Counted from the first letter of the stretch, positions 34,966 through 47,219 are shown. The stretch is DNA of 64,000 bases from Phellopilus nigrolimitatus (GCA_021029095.1 JAJOHG010000038.1:186001-250000); one strand, 5' to 3'. Program-made: numbers and translations. The notes: a model not told the origin generated them from the sequence alone.

Positions 34966-37396
34966 TTAATCATGTCCGTACACATATCTGTCTTCAATAG
35001 CAGGGTTGTAGACCTGCCCATCTTCAATATCTGGATCATTTGAGAGCGAGCCCCCTCCCCACATGTGAACACCATTTGCTGTGTAGCCAGGAGGGATACC
35101 GACCATCTCACCTGTCGCCGGGTCAACGTATCTCCAGAATTCATCAGTACGTCTACGCTCGCCACGACGCGGCGGCAGTCCCGGGACACGATAGGCTCCG
35201 TTCCCATCCGGATATTGCCACTCGTAGCTAACCAAACCGTCGTGCGCATCAAACTGGGGTTCAGAAGAATCCCCAACGCGTGGCCGCTTGGCAGGTGGCC
35301 CTTCTCCGTCATCCTCGGAGTGACGGATGCGATGATCAGCGCGCTGGTCTGCGACGTGAGGTACAAAGGCCGGTTTAGTCGAAAGTGGAAGCGGAGGCGG
35401 CGGCGGCCGGGTCTGTGTGGGCGGCGCAACTGATTCTGCGTGCTGTGACGACGTGTGGCCAGGGAGTGGCACTGTCTCCCGGTCAGGAGGCATAACGGCT
35501 GGGCGTGCAGGTGGATGATGGGCAGGAAATGAGTGCGGCGGAGCAGTGACACCAGCACCGGACTGAACGGAGCGGGTGGGGACTTCGGGATTGTCAGAAG
35601 GCGCCGCGTTATCATTGAGATTAGCCACCAGCTTTTGGTATGCGGCGCAGCGACTCAAAGTGAGCAGAGGGCGGCCACTGACAGATGTAACGACGGCCTT
35701 GTCCGCATTCGCCTTGAGAACCCCAGTAGCGTATGCTAAAACAAAAGTTAGCAGGCACACTCAAAATCAAAATAGATGCGTACATGAACTCATATCGACG
35801 AATCTCATGACTTGTCCTTCGAACTCCGAAAGGTCCTCCTTATTTCGCAAAGCCAACTGCTCCTTTACGATCGCGTCGGTAGCTGCTTTCAATAAACTGG
35901 CGGAAAAGTTCTTGGGAACTGGATTGGCGACACCCCATGCAAACTCCCCGCAGTCAGGTACACCGACAAGACCGAGCTGGTTTTCGACAAGCCAATCGTA
36001 GAACTTTGTGAAGCTGACGGCATGCTGGGACTTTGAGTTTTTCGTCTCCGAAGGATTAGCCTTTTCCCTGGCATCAAAGATACATGCTATTCGGAGGCAT
36101 TGAGTACAAAAGACAACAAAAATAAATGGCGGGGTACGCACCAGCCGAAGCATTCAGATTCTCGGATAACAGGCTACGTCGGCCGTCACGCTCGTCGCTT
36201 CTCCCTTTCTTCCAATATATCTTTTTCAGCAGGGGTATACCCTCATGCTTCATGATTCCGCGCGCGCGTAGATCTGCGAGCCTATAAAGACAGTTAAAGC
36301 TTTGCGTTTGACTGAACCTGATATTACGCACCTGATTACCGTCTCCAGGTCATCCCCCATCTTGGACCAATTCACATCATCTGACTGGAATGCGAGCTCG
36401 GCGATCTCGGAACCAGCGACGAACCCAGAAACAAGTTTGGCATTAGGATTGTCCGAAAGGTTGACCGCGAGGGCGATATAGACGGTTTTTGTCTCGGCAT
36501 ACTGACGCTGAGCCTACAACCAAAGTTAGAATAGCACAGAAGTTAAACTATAATTGACGTACGAAGTGTTCGAACTCCTTCTGCCCAGGACGAAGTAATG
36601 ATCTGAGATTACTGCATGTCGCGAGATGGGTCTTCTGTATAGACTCGCGCCACTCGTACTGCTCACGAAAGAGCTCTCTTACTTCTTCTGCGCTGCGCCC
36701 GTCATCCTCCGGATGTTTCTCTCGGTAGGCCGCTAAAGCCTCTGCTTTGTAATCCGCAGGATCCACTTGTTCGCAAAAGTCAGCCTCGTAAGTATAGTGC
36801 ATAAGAAAGAAAGGAAAAGAAAGAAAAAAAAAACTGACTATCTTCTGGAATTGGGTGGTGCACAGAGTACCAACTTTGCCAAACATTAAACGGGTTTGGA
36901 TCGCGCGTCTCCTTCGAGATGAGGCCAAGATGCTTCAAAAGCACGTCGACCTTCTTATTGTTCGTAGTGGCAATCCCACAGAGCACTTTGTAGAAATCCC
37001 TATACGCTGCATCACAATCACCCTTCGCAGCAGCTGACAATGGTCCTGGTTTCAAATCTATCTCATCCCCGCCGTCGTCGTCCTCCTCATCTGCCTCGTT
37101 CATCTTGGTAGCTTTAGCTTTTGATGACTTAACGGCCCTGCGTGAGGGCCTGCGTGAGCGCTTCTTCTTCGCCCCAGGCGTATCGTCGTCACTGCTAAGG
37201 ACGATGTCGCTTCGAGTCTCGAAATCATCATCTTCATCCATTTCCTCTTGCGACATCACTCGCCTCTTCTCAGGAACACTCAGCCTCCTCTTCTCCGCAC
37301 GGTTTGCAGTAGTCGCGTAGTCATCAGACGAACAGTTTCCGTCGTCATCGTCTCCGTCTCCGTCATCGTCATCGCCTCCGTCTCCGTCTCCGTCTC

Positions 37397-37436
<40 letters not shown>

Positions 37437-39223
37437 ATCCTCAGCACCATCGTGCCTGCGAGAGCCACGACCTTCAGAATCGTCAAGATCACCGTCAAGA
37501 TCACCGTCGGAAGGTACTATTTCGAGAGAAGTTGATCTAATACGAGCAGGTACGGCATCACGATCCGGGACTAAAGTAATTTGTTAGTTTTCGTATAATA
37601 GATTACTGAATTCACTCACCACCGGGTTGTGAGTCGGGATCTTCAAGTTCGTATCCGTGCAGACGAAGAAACCAAGCCATTTGCTGTCGATCATCTCCGT
37701 ACACACCTCGCATGTCAGCTAGAAGCTTGTCCCGTGCAATGCGACTCGTTGCTCCCTCGTTATTCACTGGAGACGGAGCTGGGGTTGGGGAGCGGAGATT
37801 TGCATGAAGCGTAGGCAAAGTCGTCTGACTAGCAGAAAAGGTTTGCGGCGTAATGGAAAACGGTCTCGTCGCCGTGGGCACACGAGGTGGCGCACGTGGA
37901 AATATTGTCCTTGTCACGACGCCTTTATTGACAACCGTCTGCATGCGAGCGGGCAGAGGGGGTGTCTTCGGCGTTTTGCCGTTAGAAAGTCGATGGAAGT
38001 GACTGCGGTGTCGTAAATTGAATGGATCCTGCTCAAGATCGAATGCGCTCTGTCGAACCTAGCAATAGATGTAAATTAGCTTAGTTGGCGGACATTAAGA
38101 ATTGTCTCACATTCAGTCTATCACGCTGTTCCACGGCCGCATCGCGAGCAGCCTGTTCACGAGCTGAGGCCTCTTTGCGCAATGCCAGATCATCGTCGAG
38201 GGCCTTCTTGCGCGCAGCCAAGTCACCGGCAGCGGCAATCTCTTGAGCCAGGAGTTCGGCAGCAGCATCTTCACGAGTGATCCGCTCAATAAGTTCGGTC
38301 TCTTCACGCGCGGCCTGCTCAGCGCGCGCGATCTCTTCACGCACGGCCTGCTCAACGCGTGCGGCCTGCTCAACGCGTGCGGCCTGCTCAACGCGTGCGG
38401 CCTCAGCGCGTGCCATCTCTTCACGCACGGCCTGCTCAGTGTGTGCGGTCTGCTCAGCGCGCGCGGCCTCTTCACGCACAGCCTGCTCAGCGCGCGCGGC
38501 CTCAGCGCGTGCGGCCTGCTCAGCGCGTGCGGTCTCTTCAAGTGCGGCCTGCTCAGCGCGCGCGGCCTCTTCACGCACAGCCTGCTCAGCGCGCGCGGCC
38601 TCAGCGCGTGCGGCCTGCTCAGCGCGTGCGGTCTCTTCAAGTGCGGCCTGCTCAGCGCGCGTGGTCTCTTCACGCGCGGCCTGCTCAGCGCGCGCGGTCT
38701 CTTCACGTGCAGCCTTCTCGGCGCGCGCGACCTTAGCCTTCTCGGCGCGCGCTGCCTTAGCCTTCTCGGTGCGCGCTGCCTTAGCCTTCTCAGCGCGCGC
38801 TGCCTTAGCCTTCTCGGCGCGCGCGGTCTTCTTGAGTGCGCTCTGCTCAGCTTTATTGGCAGTAGTCGCTGCTACCCTGCTCTTCTTCTCCTAAAGAAAT
38901 GAATAATTAGTATCGTATTAACGCAGACATAAGAACATCACGCACACCATAGATCCTTCTCTCTGTAACAGTTCCGCTCTTGGATCTTGTGAGGAGGCCT
39001 TGGTAATCCGCAGGTCCGGCTCCAGTACTGCTCGTCTCCTCGTTGGTTTCCTTGTTGAGCTCCGTGAGCGTAACTTTGTATTCAATTTGCGAAAAAGCAT
39101 ACTTGAGCAGCCAGTTTGTCCTTCTTTCTCGCATTAGCTGCGAGGAATTCATTCTCAAGTCAATGCATAATCGAAATGCAGAGGTTTAAAAGACATACCG
39201 GGCGTTGCATTCGAGTCACTCAT
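34966..39223 (-). CDS. KDZ passenger gene: acidic, coiled-coil protein of unknown function
   Basis: Multi-exon minus-strand gene. Start chosen at MSDSNATP (39223), then introns give ANARKKDKLAAQ and ETNEETSSTGAGPADYQGLL. Next is a long Ala/Glu/Arg coiled coil (38110..38890, repeats of ARAEQAAREEA), then VRQSAFDLEQDPFNL and DRQQMAWFLRLHGYELEDP. A highly acidic stretch (Asp/Asn/Gly runs from GAC and GAT repeats, 37330..37440) contains a possible nuclear basic patch, KKKRSRRPSRRAVK. The conserved-looking core is DFYKVLCGIATTNNKKVDVL, DPNPFNVWQSWYSVH and HPEDDGRSAEEVRELFREQYEW, followed by SKMGDDLETVI and KFYDWLVENQLGLVGVPDC-type segments. The C-terminal exon is Pro-rich and ends EDRYVYGHD. No family is recognised. 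Splice sites at 36330, 36146, 36080 and 35740 look normal. It lies entirely inside the KDZ element, so it moves with it. Confidence 0.75.
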
Positions 39224-39620
39224 GTTTATTCTCGCAACGAGCCAAACGACGATGTCCTCAAAGCAGACAAAACAGTGAAGGGAAGAAACGCCAAAGTCAG
39301 ACTGACAATTTCAAGGCAAAATGTGGCTGGGAAACGTACGTGTGGACCGAATTCAGACGAAATCCGATACGACGGTCCAAAGTCAGCCGAAATAAGCGAG
39401 ACATAAGCGAGACTTTTCTCAAAGAACGTACTGCGCGCGAGTTGCAACCTAAATGAGAATTAGTCAGTGAAATATTAAGTTCGCGATGAATTGCGTACGC
39501 GCCTTTTTTTCCGTGATGAAACAAATTCGCTTGATGGATCTTAACGCCGGTAAATAGACTCACCGATTCCGAGACGCAGAAAGCAGCATGTATTCACATC
39601 GTATTACATTATGTACACGA
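39224..39620. other. Spacer between two KDZ passenger genes
   Basis: 397 bp between the start of the coiled-coil gene and the stop of the Spt5-like gene, both minus strand. It should contain the promoter of the former and the 3' end of the latter. Short frames here on both strands (39205..39456, 39297..39563) are featureless. Confidence 0.4.
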
Positions 39621-40043
39621 CTATGACTCCACTGCTGTTGCATCAATGCGCGTTATGTTCCCTACCGGCTCCGGCACGTTCCAGCGCGTGCCGTCCAGTT
39701 CCGCGAGCCAAGCAGACTTAAAGGCATTGTCGGCTTTCACGAAGGCATTCACCTTGACAATTTTCCCGACGTTTTCCGCATTCCCGTTGATCACCAATGC
39801 CGTGCCCCCTTTTTTGGGGAGCTTCGGGCCTAAATCGCGAACATCTACATCTTCAGATCGGACCGTCGACGCGGGTGTCTGCAAGACGACGCGTACACGA
39901 CATCGGTTGTGCTCAACGACACATCGCGTATGATCGAAGCTGTCCTTAGTCCCCTCTTCCAAAAAAGTAGGGCGCGAGGGCGACGATAGGCGAGTAAAAT
40001 GCACCTTGTTCCCGGGAAAGTGCGCCTGGATAGAGGGCGCGAA
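39621..40043 (-). pseudogene. Spt5-like KDZ passenger gene, 3' part cut off by Gypsy
   Basis: C-terminal part of the KOW-motif gene whose 5' part is at 50514..52568. It reads APSIQAHFPGNKVHF, then CVVEHNRCRVRVVLQT, GPKLPKKGGTALVINGNAEN and WLAELDGTRWNVPEP to the stop at 39621. It looks like a further KOW-type beta barrel (ALVINGNAENVGKIVKV). Joining across the Gypsy element with one GCGAA gives GMWLF|APSIQ in frame. Confidence 0.85.
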
Positions 40044-40439
40044 TGTTAGAGCACACCACAAACACAAAGGCTGAGGCGCAGACTCCAAAGCACAAGACGA
40101 CGAGAAAGAGAATGTAGAGCTGACTTAGTAGGGATCACACTTTATGGTGGATATTCTAAGAGAACTCGATTGAGTCTCCCAGTCATGTATTGCCTCCTTA
40201 TATACCTTAGTCTAGTGCGCACAGACCAAGCAGTACACTACCTAATATAGTTACACTAGTGGAGCGAGTGGAGCTAATGATGTCATAAGTGATGTCATCG
40301 TCAATGATGTCACTATGATGTCATGGTCTAGACTACAATGTCATAATGACGTCATTGTAGAACGTTCTAGGCAGTCACGTGACTGAGAGGTCGCAAGTTC
40401 AAGACAAGGTAAAGGTAAAATAAAGTACGTGTCATAACA
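40044..40439 (-). repeat. Gypsy 3' LTR, 396 bp (intact)
   Basis: In the coding sense it begins TGTTATGACACG and ends GTGCTCTAACA. Contains several TGATGTCAT/ATGACGTCAT palindromic words and a TATA box (GGTATATAAGG, near 40200). About 33 bases downstream of the TATA box lies AATCGAGTTCT (40171..40161), the likely transcript start. The polypurine tract AAAGAGGGGG lies just upstream (about 40443..40452). Confidence 0.95.
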
Positions 40440-40450
40440 TCACCCCCTCT

Positions 40451-43400
40451 TTAAGGATCGACTTCCAGACGATTAACAAAATCAGATGGGGTAGTGGTGA
40501 AGTTCTCATAGGGTCGGAATTTCAAGGCTTGGAAATCAATCATGCTGATGGCTCGGGGTGCAGCTGGGTGCTTTTTGTAGAAGTCATTTATCAAACCCCT
40601 TGAACGCTTGCAATTTTCCTGTGGTTCCCAAGTATTGTTCTCATCTGTGTAGCCCTTCCATTTGACTAAAAACTCCAACTTTCCCCGCCTCTGTCTTGCG
40701 TCCAAAATTTCTTCCACCTCATAGTCCTTCTCTTCTCCAACCTCAATCGCTGGTGGTGGCAGAGCCCTTTGTCCAGGGATGCTTGCGGCGGTGTGTAGAC
40801 GTATGCGCGAAACATTGACAACTGGATGAATCTTTATGGTGGACGGAAGTCGCAATTGCACAGCATTAGGGGAGATGATACGCGTGATAGGGTATGGGCC
40901 AATCCTCTTTTCTGCAAGTTTCCGCGAGGGTCGATTTATTTTAAGATTTGTTGTATCCAGCCAAACCTTGTCCCCTACTTTGTATTTTGGAGCATCCCCT
41001 CGCCTCTGATCCGCATACTTCTGCATCTCATCTTTTGCTTTTTCTAAAGCAGACTTCGCTTCCTCATGTATCCCCTTCATCCGATTTGCAAAATCCTCTG
41101 CCGCCTCCACCTTTGAATCCCTTCGCACCTCAAAACCCATCCGTGGATTTCGTCCATAAACAGAATAGAATGGAGAAACCTTTGTGGCTGTTTGTACTTT
41201 ATTATTGTACGCAAATTCTGCCATAGCAGTCCAGGATGGCCAGTTTTCTTGGCGATGATCAATAAACATCCTTAAATACTGCTCGATTTCTTGATTCATT
41301 CGTTCTGTTTGTCCGTCTGTTTGTGGGTGATATGCTGTAGACAGTTTTGTTTTGATCCCCAAAATGCCATTTAGCTCTTTCATGAATGCAGACGCAAATT
41401 GTGGACCTCGATCTGAAATCACCGTCAATGGTAAACCATGGATTTTCCACACATGGTCTCGGTACAACGCAGCTAAGCCTAGAGCCGATGTCTCCTCTCT
41501 TGTGTTGATCACGTGGATTTGTTTTGAAAAGCGATCGCAAACCACTAAGAGCGCATTAAAGCCCTGTGCTTCTGGTAATCCGGTCACAAAATCCACTGAT
41601 ATGTCCTCCCAAGGTGCAGTAGGAGTTTGATTAGGCATCAATTTTCCGGCAGGTTTTTCTGGAAATATTTTGTAGCGTGCGCATGTATCACAGCCTTTGA
41701 CATAAGTTTGAACAAACTTAGTCATTCCTGGCCACCAATAGTTTCGCGCAATTAATTCCAATGTCTTCCAGTTTCCTGGGTGTCCTGCCACTGCTGAGTC
41801 ATGATGTAGTTTGACAATTTCTCTCCTAATCTGACCATCTTTGGGGACGTACACCTTTCCTCGATAGAGAATCAGGCCCTGTTCTTCCTCCCATTCCTCG
41901 CCTCTCAACCGCCTCGTTCCCGACTTTCGCAGTTCATCCGCCGCTTTCACCACTGCTTCGTCCCAATCCTTAGCCCCTCTGATCTGCGTCAATAATTCTT
42001 TTTCTGCCCCTTCTAACAGCACATGACCTTGCTGAGTCGCTTTAATTCTGAAAAATTCTGGTTTCAACAGGACTACGTCTTTGTTGTCATTCTCCACCCC
42101 CTCTTTAAGGTCCACTCGTCTCGAGAGGGCATCAGTTTTACGCATTGTTGCACCAGGTTTATGAATAATTTCAAAATCAAATCGAGAAAGGAATAAGGAC
42201 CAGCGCGCTTGTCGACGGTTAAGTTTTTTGGCTTTCATGAAATATTCCAGGTTTTTATGATCGGTCCAGATTTCGAATTTATGGGTGGAGCCTTCTAGGT
42301 GATGACGCCATGCTTCTAGCGCTCGCATGATTCCCAATAATTCTTTGTCATGCACGTCATAATTTCTCTCGACATCATTCAAGGATTTAGACAAGTATGC
42401 ACAAGGCCTCCATAGACCGTCATCGCATTTCATTGAAAGTACGGCTCCTGTGGCAAAGTCCTGATGCGTCTGATTCAACTCGCATTTCTTTCCTTGAATC
42501 TGGAATGACTACAACTGGTCTAGCGCAGAATCGTGCTTTTAGTTCGTCAAATGCCTTTTGTTCCTTCTCTCCCCACTTCCAAGTCTTGTCTTTCTTTTTC
42601 AAGTCATTTAAGGGTCTGGTGATCTTTGCAAAATCTTTTATGAAGCGACGATAGAAGTTTGCAAAACCCAAAAATGACTCGACGTCCTTGACTTTCTTTG
42701 GAACAGGCCAATTCTTCACTCCCTCCACTTTGTCCTCCATCATACTAACTTCACCATTCCGAATCATCATTCCCAAAAACTCCACCTCTTCTACGCCAAA
42801 GACACATTTTTCAGGTTTTAGGAATAGATCATTTTCGCGAAGCCTTTTCAGGATCTCTTTTACGATGCGATCATTTTCTTCCATAGTTTCAGTAAAAACC
42901 AAAATGTCATCAATGTAGATAACAACGACTCCTTCAATCATTAGGTCATTGAATATGTCGTTCATCATGTTTTGAAAGGTGCTTGGTGCATTACACAATC
43001 CAAAGGTCATGACTAATGGTTCATACGCTCCCCTACTTGTCGCAAAGGCCGCCTTCCACTCGTCACCCTCTTTAATTCGAACATTGTGATACCCCCAGCG
43101 CAAATCCATTTTTGAGAAGTACTTAGCGCCTTTGAGTTTATCAATGATGTCCGATATCAAAGGAAGTGGATACGCATTCTTGACAGTACCGGAGTTTAGA
43201 TACCGATGGTCTGTAATCATCCGACGTTTTCCATCTTTTTTGTTGATAAAGAAGATGGGTGACGTCATTGGCGACTTTGATGGCCGAATATATCCTTTTG
43301 CCTCCTGTTCCTGAATAAAGCGTCCAACCTCGTCATCCTCATCCTGAGACAATGGATAAACTTTTGACTTTTTAGGCACGAAGTCAGGTTTTAGGCTTAT

Positions 43401-44309
43401 TTCATGATCCCATGGTTTTCTTGTTGGGAGCCGTTCTGACGTTTTCTGATCAAATACGTCCAGGAATTCATGAAACCTTTCTGGCACCTTGCTTTTCCAG
43501 TCTGGCGGTTCTGCCACCTTCCAATTGAGGGGTTTGGGGTCAGGATTAGAGCCATCTTTCTCGTCAACGTAACGCAGCCAGAACATCTCTTCCACAATCC
43601 TCCTATCCAACTCATCCTCCTCATCATCATCCTCATCGGCTATCAAGCCCGGCATAGGTTTTATTGTTCGTATCCTAGCCTCCTCCTCTCGCTTTTCTCG
43701 CTTCTGCAGTGATTGACATGTTTTTGGGCATCGAGTCAGCTTTACTTCGCCTGAGCTCCAATCGATTTCTGGATTATGTCTTTTTAACCATGGGTGCCCT
43801 AAGATGACAGTGGTTTTACCCAGGTTACAGATTTCGAAAGTTGCCTTTTCTCGATGTTCCCCATACTGCACAATTAAGTCTACTTCCTCATCTATTGACC
43901 CTCCTTGGTTCTTTGTCCCATCTACATTGTAGACCGGTATGCTTCGTGCAAGCTTACGTGTCTTTAGACGGTTTGATTTTACAAATTCGGTGTCAATGAA
44001 GAGGCCAGTAGCACCACTATCCAGTAGCGCTTCTACATCCAGTCTTTCGTTGGTGTCGCTAGTCTGCAATGTGATTCGCATTGCGACATGTCGACTGTTG
44101 ACCGATCGAATGAATTTCTTCTCTCCTTTTCCTTCCTTTTCCGGTGATGAATTGCGACAAGAACATGTATTCGAATGGGGAATTAAGCACGCCCTTTTGG
44201 CGCCGAGCTCTGAACCAGTCAGAGACCCCCCTGAACCTTTACAGTCTAATATTACATCATCATTCAAAGAAGAAAATCGATTCTGAGTCACAAGCGGGAG
44301 ATTGTTCAC
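40451..44309 (-). pseudogene. Gypsy pol (PR-RT-RH-IN-chromodomain) with a frameshift
   Basis: Two overlapping frames: 44309..42420 and 42478..40451. The first has an aspartic protease (ALLDSGATGLFID), the reverse transcriptase (KKDGKRRMITDHRYLN, MDLRWGYHNVRI, VVIYIDDILVF) and the start of RNase H (VESDASG). One extra base near 42458 breaks the frame within RNase H. The second frame resumes FATGAVLS and continues through [11 protein letters not shown], the integrase zinc finger ([10 protein letters not shown]...CDTCARYK), the catalytic core ([28 protein letters not shown]) and a chromodomain ([20 protein letters not shown], then [13 protein letters not shown]). Pol begins in the -1 frame relative to gag. 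The single indel could also be an assembly error. Confidence 0.93.
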
Positions 44310-45517
44310 TTGGACTCGGTTTGAAAACCCTGCTCCTTAGCCTTCGCTTCTAGAGCATCCTTATCCTTCTGTGCAGCAGCTTCCTGAGCGAAGTAGTCGC
44401 GCATCTGGTCATACGTCATCGCCCTGACATCGAGGCCCACTCTACAGTCCCTCGCATAATGTCCAAGACGACCGCATTTGAAACATTTCACCGGCGGCCT
44501 ACGGCCCGTCCGGTCCACATCCATCGCATTAGGGTCTCTAGGCGCTCCCGTGGTCGACGTCCCTGACGCACCCAGCTGAGCCCTACCCTGTCCATAACTT
44601 TGTTGCACCGGCACCTGTGGTGGCTGGTACGTCCTCGTCTGAGTCTGGGTTTGCGGCGCCTTCCCTGCATTCCCTGACTGTCCTGGAGTCACCCGCTTTT
44701 GCTCTGCTGCACCACGACGATAGGCTTCGCTTTCTCGCCACTGCCGATCGAGTCGCTGGGCCCACTCGTACCATCCATCGACAAATGCTCCCGACCCTGG
44801 TGGGTGTTCGAACCGTTCAAGGGTTGTAGGCATTGCCGGTAATGCGTACAGACGCGCAAGTAGCTGACCATTAATTCTCTTTTTGAACGCTTCAATCAAT
44901 GCAGCATCATTATAACCAGTTCGCGCAGCAAGGTCTTGGAACTTTACTATGAATGCATCCGCCGATTCTGTTCCTTGGCGTATATTCTCCAGCTTGGAGA
45001 TAGCCGTAGCCTTGGGGTTGGGATCCGCGAAGCGTAATGAGAAGACATCCGCGAAGCTCTGCCATGTAGGGAAGACCGCAGGAGGGAGAGGTTGGGGTGG
45101 GTTGGCATTTTGTGCTGCCTGGCGATTTCGTGTGTTTTCCTGCAATTTGTCCAACTGCATTTGTTTCCAATCGTTCACCACCTCCCCTTGCATGTACGAA
45201 AGCGCAAATGTCACTTCATCGCCCACAGCTGGGAACGCTGCGTCGTGTGTTGCAATGTAGATTCGTACTGCAAGTAACCATCCTTCCGCCTCTTCCCTCT
45301 TTCCATCATAGATCGGTGGTAAGGCAGTTTTAGGCATGGGGGGTCTGGGCGGTGCAGGAGGGGGAACTGGTGCAAGCACTGGCGCCTGAGGTGGGTTGGC
45401 CGCAAGGGTGGCAACATTATTGGTAAGAGCGGCCAACTGTGCACCCAAGTTCACCACATCCTGCGACAGAGTCCCGATGATGTTCAGCAACTGCTGTTCC
45501 GTAAAGTTGCCTGCCAT
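44306..45517 (-). CDS. Gypsy Gag with CCHC zinc knuckle
   Basis: 403 residues from MAGNFTEQQLLNIIGTL. A Pro/Ala-rich leader is followed by the retrotransposon Gag core (YDGKREEAEGWLLAVRIYI, WQSFADVFSLRFADP, ISKLENIRQGTESADAFIVK), a Gln/Thr-rich linker and a CCHC knuckle (CFKCGRLGHYARDC) that binds RNA. The stop TGA overlaps the pol frame by a few bases in the -1 register (AAGTGAAC), a typical place for -1 frameshifting or reinitiation. The frame itself is intact. Confidence 0.95.
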   Translation of the reverse strand: MAGNFTEQQLLNIIGTLSQDVVNLGAQLAALTNNVATLAANPPQAPVLAPVPPPAPPRPPMPKTALPPIYDGKREEAEGWLLAVRIYIATHDAAFPAVGDEVTFALSYMQGEVVNDWKQMQLDKLQENTRNRQAAQNANPPQPLPPAVFPTWQSFADVFSLRFADPNPKATAISKLENIRQGTESADAFIVKFQDLAARTGYNDAALIEAFKKRINGQLLARLYALPAMPTTLERFEHPPGSGAFVDGWYEWAQRLDRQWRESEAYRRGAAEQKRVTPGQSGNAGKAPQTQTQTRTYQPPQVPVQQSYGQGRAQLGASGTSTTGAPRDPNAMDVDRTGRRPPVKCFKCGRLGHYARDCRVGLDVRAMTYDQMRDYFAQEAAAQKDKDALEAKAKEQGFQTESK

Positions 45518-46155
45518 GTCTGGGAAAACTAACTAGCAACGAGATATGTTTCGGTATATAATTCTACTAACTACGGCGCCGCCAGGCACACACGCTTCAG
45601 CAATTGCACGAGAGGGCTACGACGTGGTGTTCGCCTGTCCCTTACTACTCGTGGGGTATCGTTCCCAATAGCTCGGCTTAAGCCTATGCTACCAAAAGTT
45701 CACCAAGCGCGTGGGGTGCGATTTAATAAAGCAGGGAGAAGAAAGTGGATACGCGGCGAGTCGGTAGTGGAACCTGACACTCTGATTTCCGCGTATGTGG
45801 GAGTATGGGGTTTCCTATCAAAAAGCCGCGCGTCAATCAAAGGATCAACGACGGTAAGGACGAAGTCGCGGGAACCGAAGGTGAGGTCGTTCTTGATAGT
45901 GTTGGCGTTGAAGGTAGAAGATGGAGAGTCGATGTGTGTGTCGGAAGTGCTGTTCAGGTCGGAGGTGATGTCCTCGAGGTCGAAGGTCGTACCGTTCTGA
46001 ACGCACGCGTCGGGTGTGAGGTGAAATGGTGAAGTGATGAGAACAGGCCGCCGCAACGTGTCGCGACGACAAGGCAAGAGTTTATAGAGGTGAGGGCGAG
46101 TTTAGAGATGAGAGAGATAACTGGAGAATGCGCAATGAGGAGAATCGAGTTCTAC
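45518..46155 (-). other. Gypsy 5' leader with self-priming site
   Basis: 638 bp between the 5' LTR and gag. Two bases after the LTR lies AGAACTCGATT (46153..46143), the exact 11-base complement of AATCGAGTTCT at the inferred transcript start in the LTR. This is the arrangement of Tf1/sushi-type self-priming elements and no tRNA-type site (TGG...) is present. A 125-codon minus frame at 45700..46077 (DLEDITSDLNSTSD) may be spurious. Confidence 0.7.
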
Positions 46156-46492
46156 TGTTAGAGCACACCACAAACACAAAGGCTGAGGCGCAGACTCCAA
46201 AGCACAAGACGACGAGAAAGAGAATGTAGAGCTGACTTAGTAGGGATCACACTTTATGGTGGATATTCTAAGAGAACTCGATTGAGTCTCCCAGTCATGT
46301 ATTGCCTCCTTATATACCTTAGTCTAGTGCGCACAGACCAAGCAGTACACTACCTAATATAGTTACACTAGTGGAGCGAGTGGAGCTAATGATGTCATAA
46401 GTGATGTCATCGTCAATGATGTCACTATGATGTCATGGTCTAGACTACAATGTCATAATGACGTCATTGTAGAACGTTCTAGGCAGTCACGT
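46156..46492 (-). repeat. Gypsy 5' LTR, larger piece
   Basis: 337 bp of the LTR including the TATA box and the AATCGAGTTCT start site (46283..46273). Cut at 46492 by the inner LTR element; the remaining piece is 50451..50513. 337 plus 59 (after removing one ACGT) equals 396, the length of the intact LTR. Confidence 0.95.
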
Positions 46493-47219
46493 TTTACGAG
46501 ACCCTTTCGGGCAAGTAGCGCAGACGGTCAAGGACAGCCCACAGGGTTCGGGGAATCTACAGTGCCTTGATCAAGAAGAGGCGAAAGCCAACAGGGGACT
46601 CAACACTGGGACGACGCGACGCTTACTCACTCCCTCTCTATCGATGCTGTCGAGACGGCGACCCAGTGAGGTCGTGGCCGCGGACCGTTCGAGATGGACG
46701 ACAGTGTCGAGTAAGGTTCAGAAGTGAAGACGGTGTCGAGAAACGGATCAAGTGTCGATCGCGAAGTCAAGAAGAGCGAACGGGAGGTCGAGAAGAGAGA
46801 AGATGAGAAGTGTGTGTCAATCCTATTCAGTGCCGTGATCGCGAAGGGGAAGCCCGTACGATCGCAAAGGGGCGGGAACTCCCCAGAGGGGGGAACCTCG
46901 TACAAGATGCCTCTATCTCGACTAAATACCGAATCAATGTTCTGTCTACGGTCCGTGCGCGATCCCTGTAAGGAAACTGATCAAGAGTGCTCCGCGATGT
47001 CTCCGCGACTCGACTCATCATCCCTGTGTCATCTGCGTCGATCCTCGATCCTTGATCCACGTCCGCGTTCGCACTCGATCCTTGATCCTTGATCCATGTC
47101 CACTTTCGTGCTCGATCCTCTCTGCTCGTCCTCGATCCTTGATCTGTCTCAGTGCTCAACCGCGATCCTGTACCTGCTTCGCAACAATATCGGAAGGTAG
47201 CCAGTGGTACACTGGTACA
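46493..47219 (-). repeat. Inner element, left LTR (3' LTR in its own sense)
   Basis: On the plus strand begins TTTACGAGACCC and ends CACTGGTACA. Contains repeated GATCC(T/A)(C/T)GATC-like words near 47040..47130. Frames inside (46567..46806, 46627..46905) recur identically at 49798..50136 and are LTR sequence, not genes. Confidence 0.92.

Noticed and set aside
38243..38902. Plus-strand frames of 205-219 codons (Cys/Leu- or Ala/Ser-rich)
   Set aside because: They are antisense to the Ala/Glu coiled coil of the minus-strand passenger gene, which has matching exons on either side.
46567..47092. Frames repeated at 49798..50323
   Set aside because: They lie in the two LTRs of the inner element, so the duplication is explained by the LTRs.
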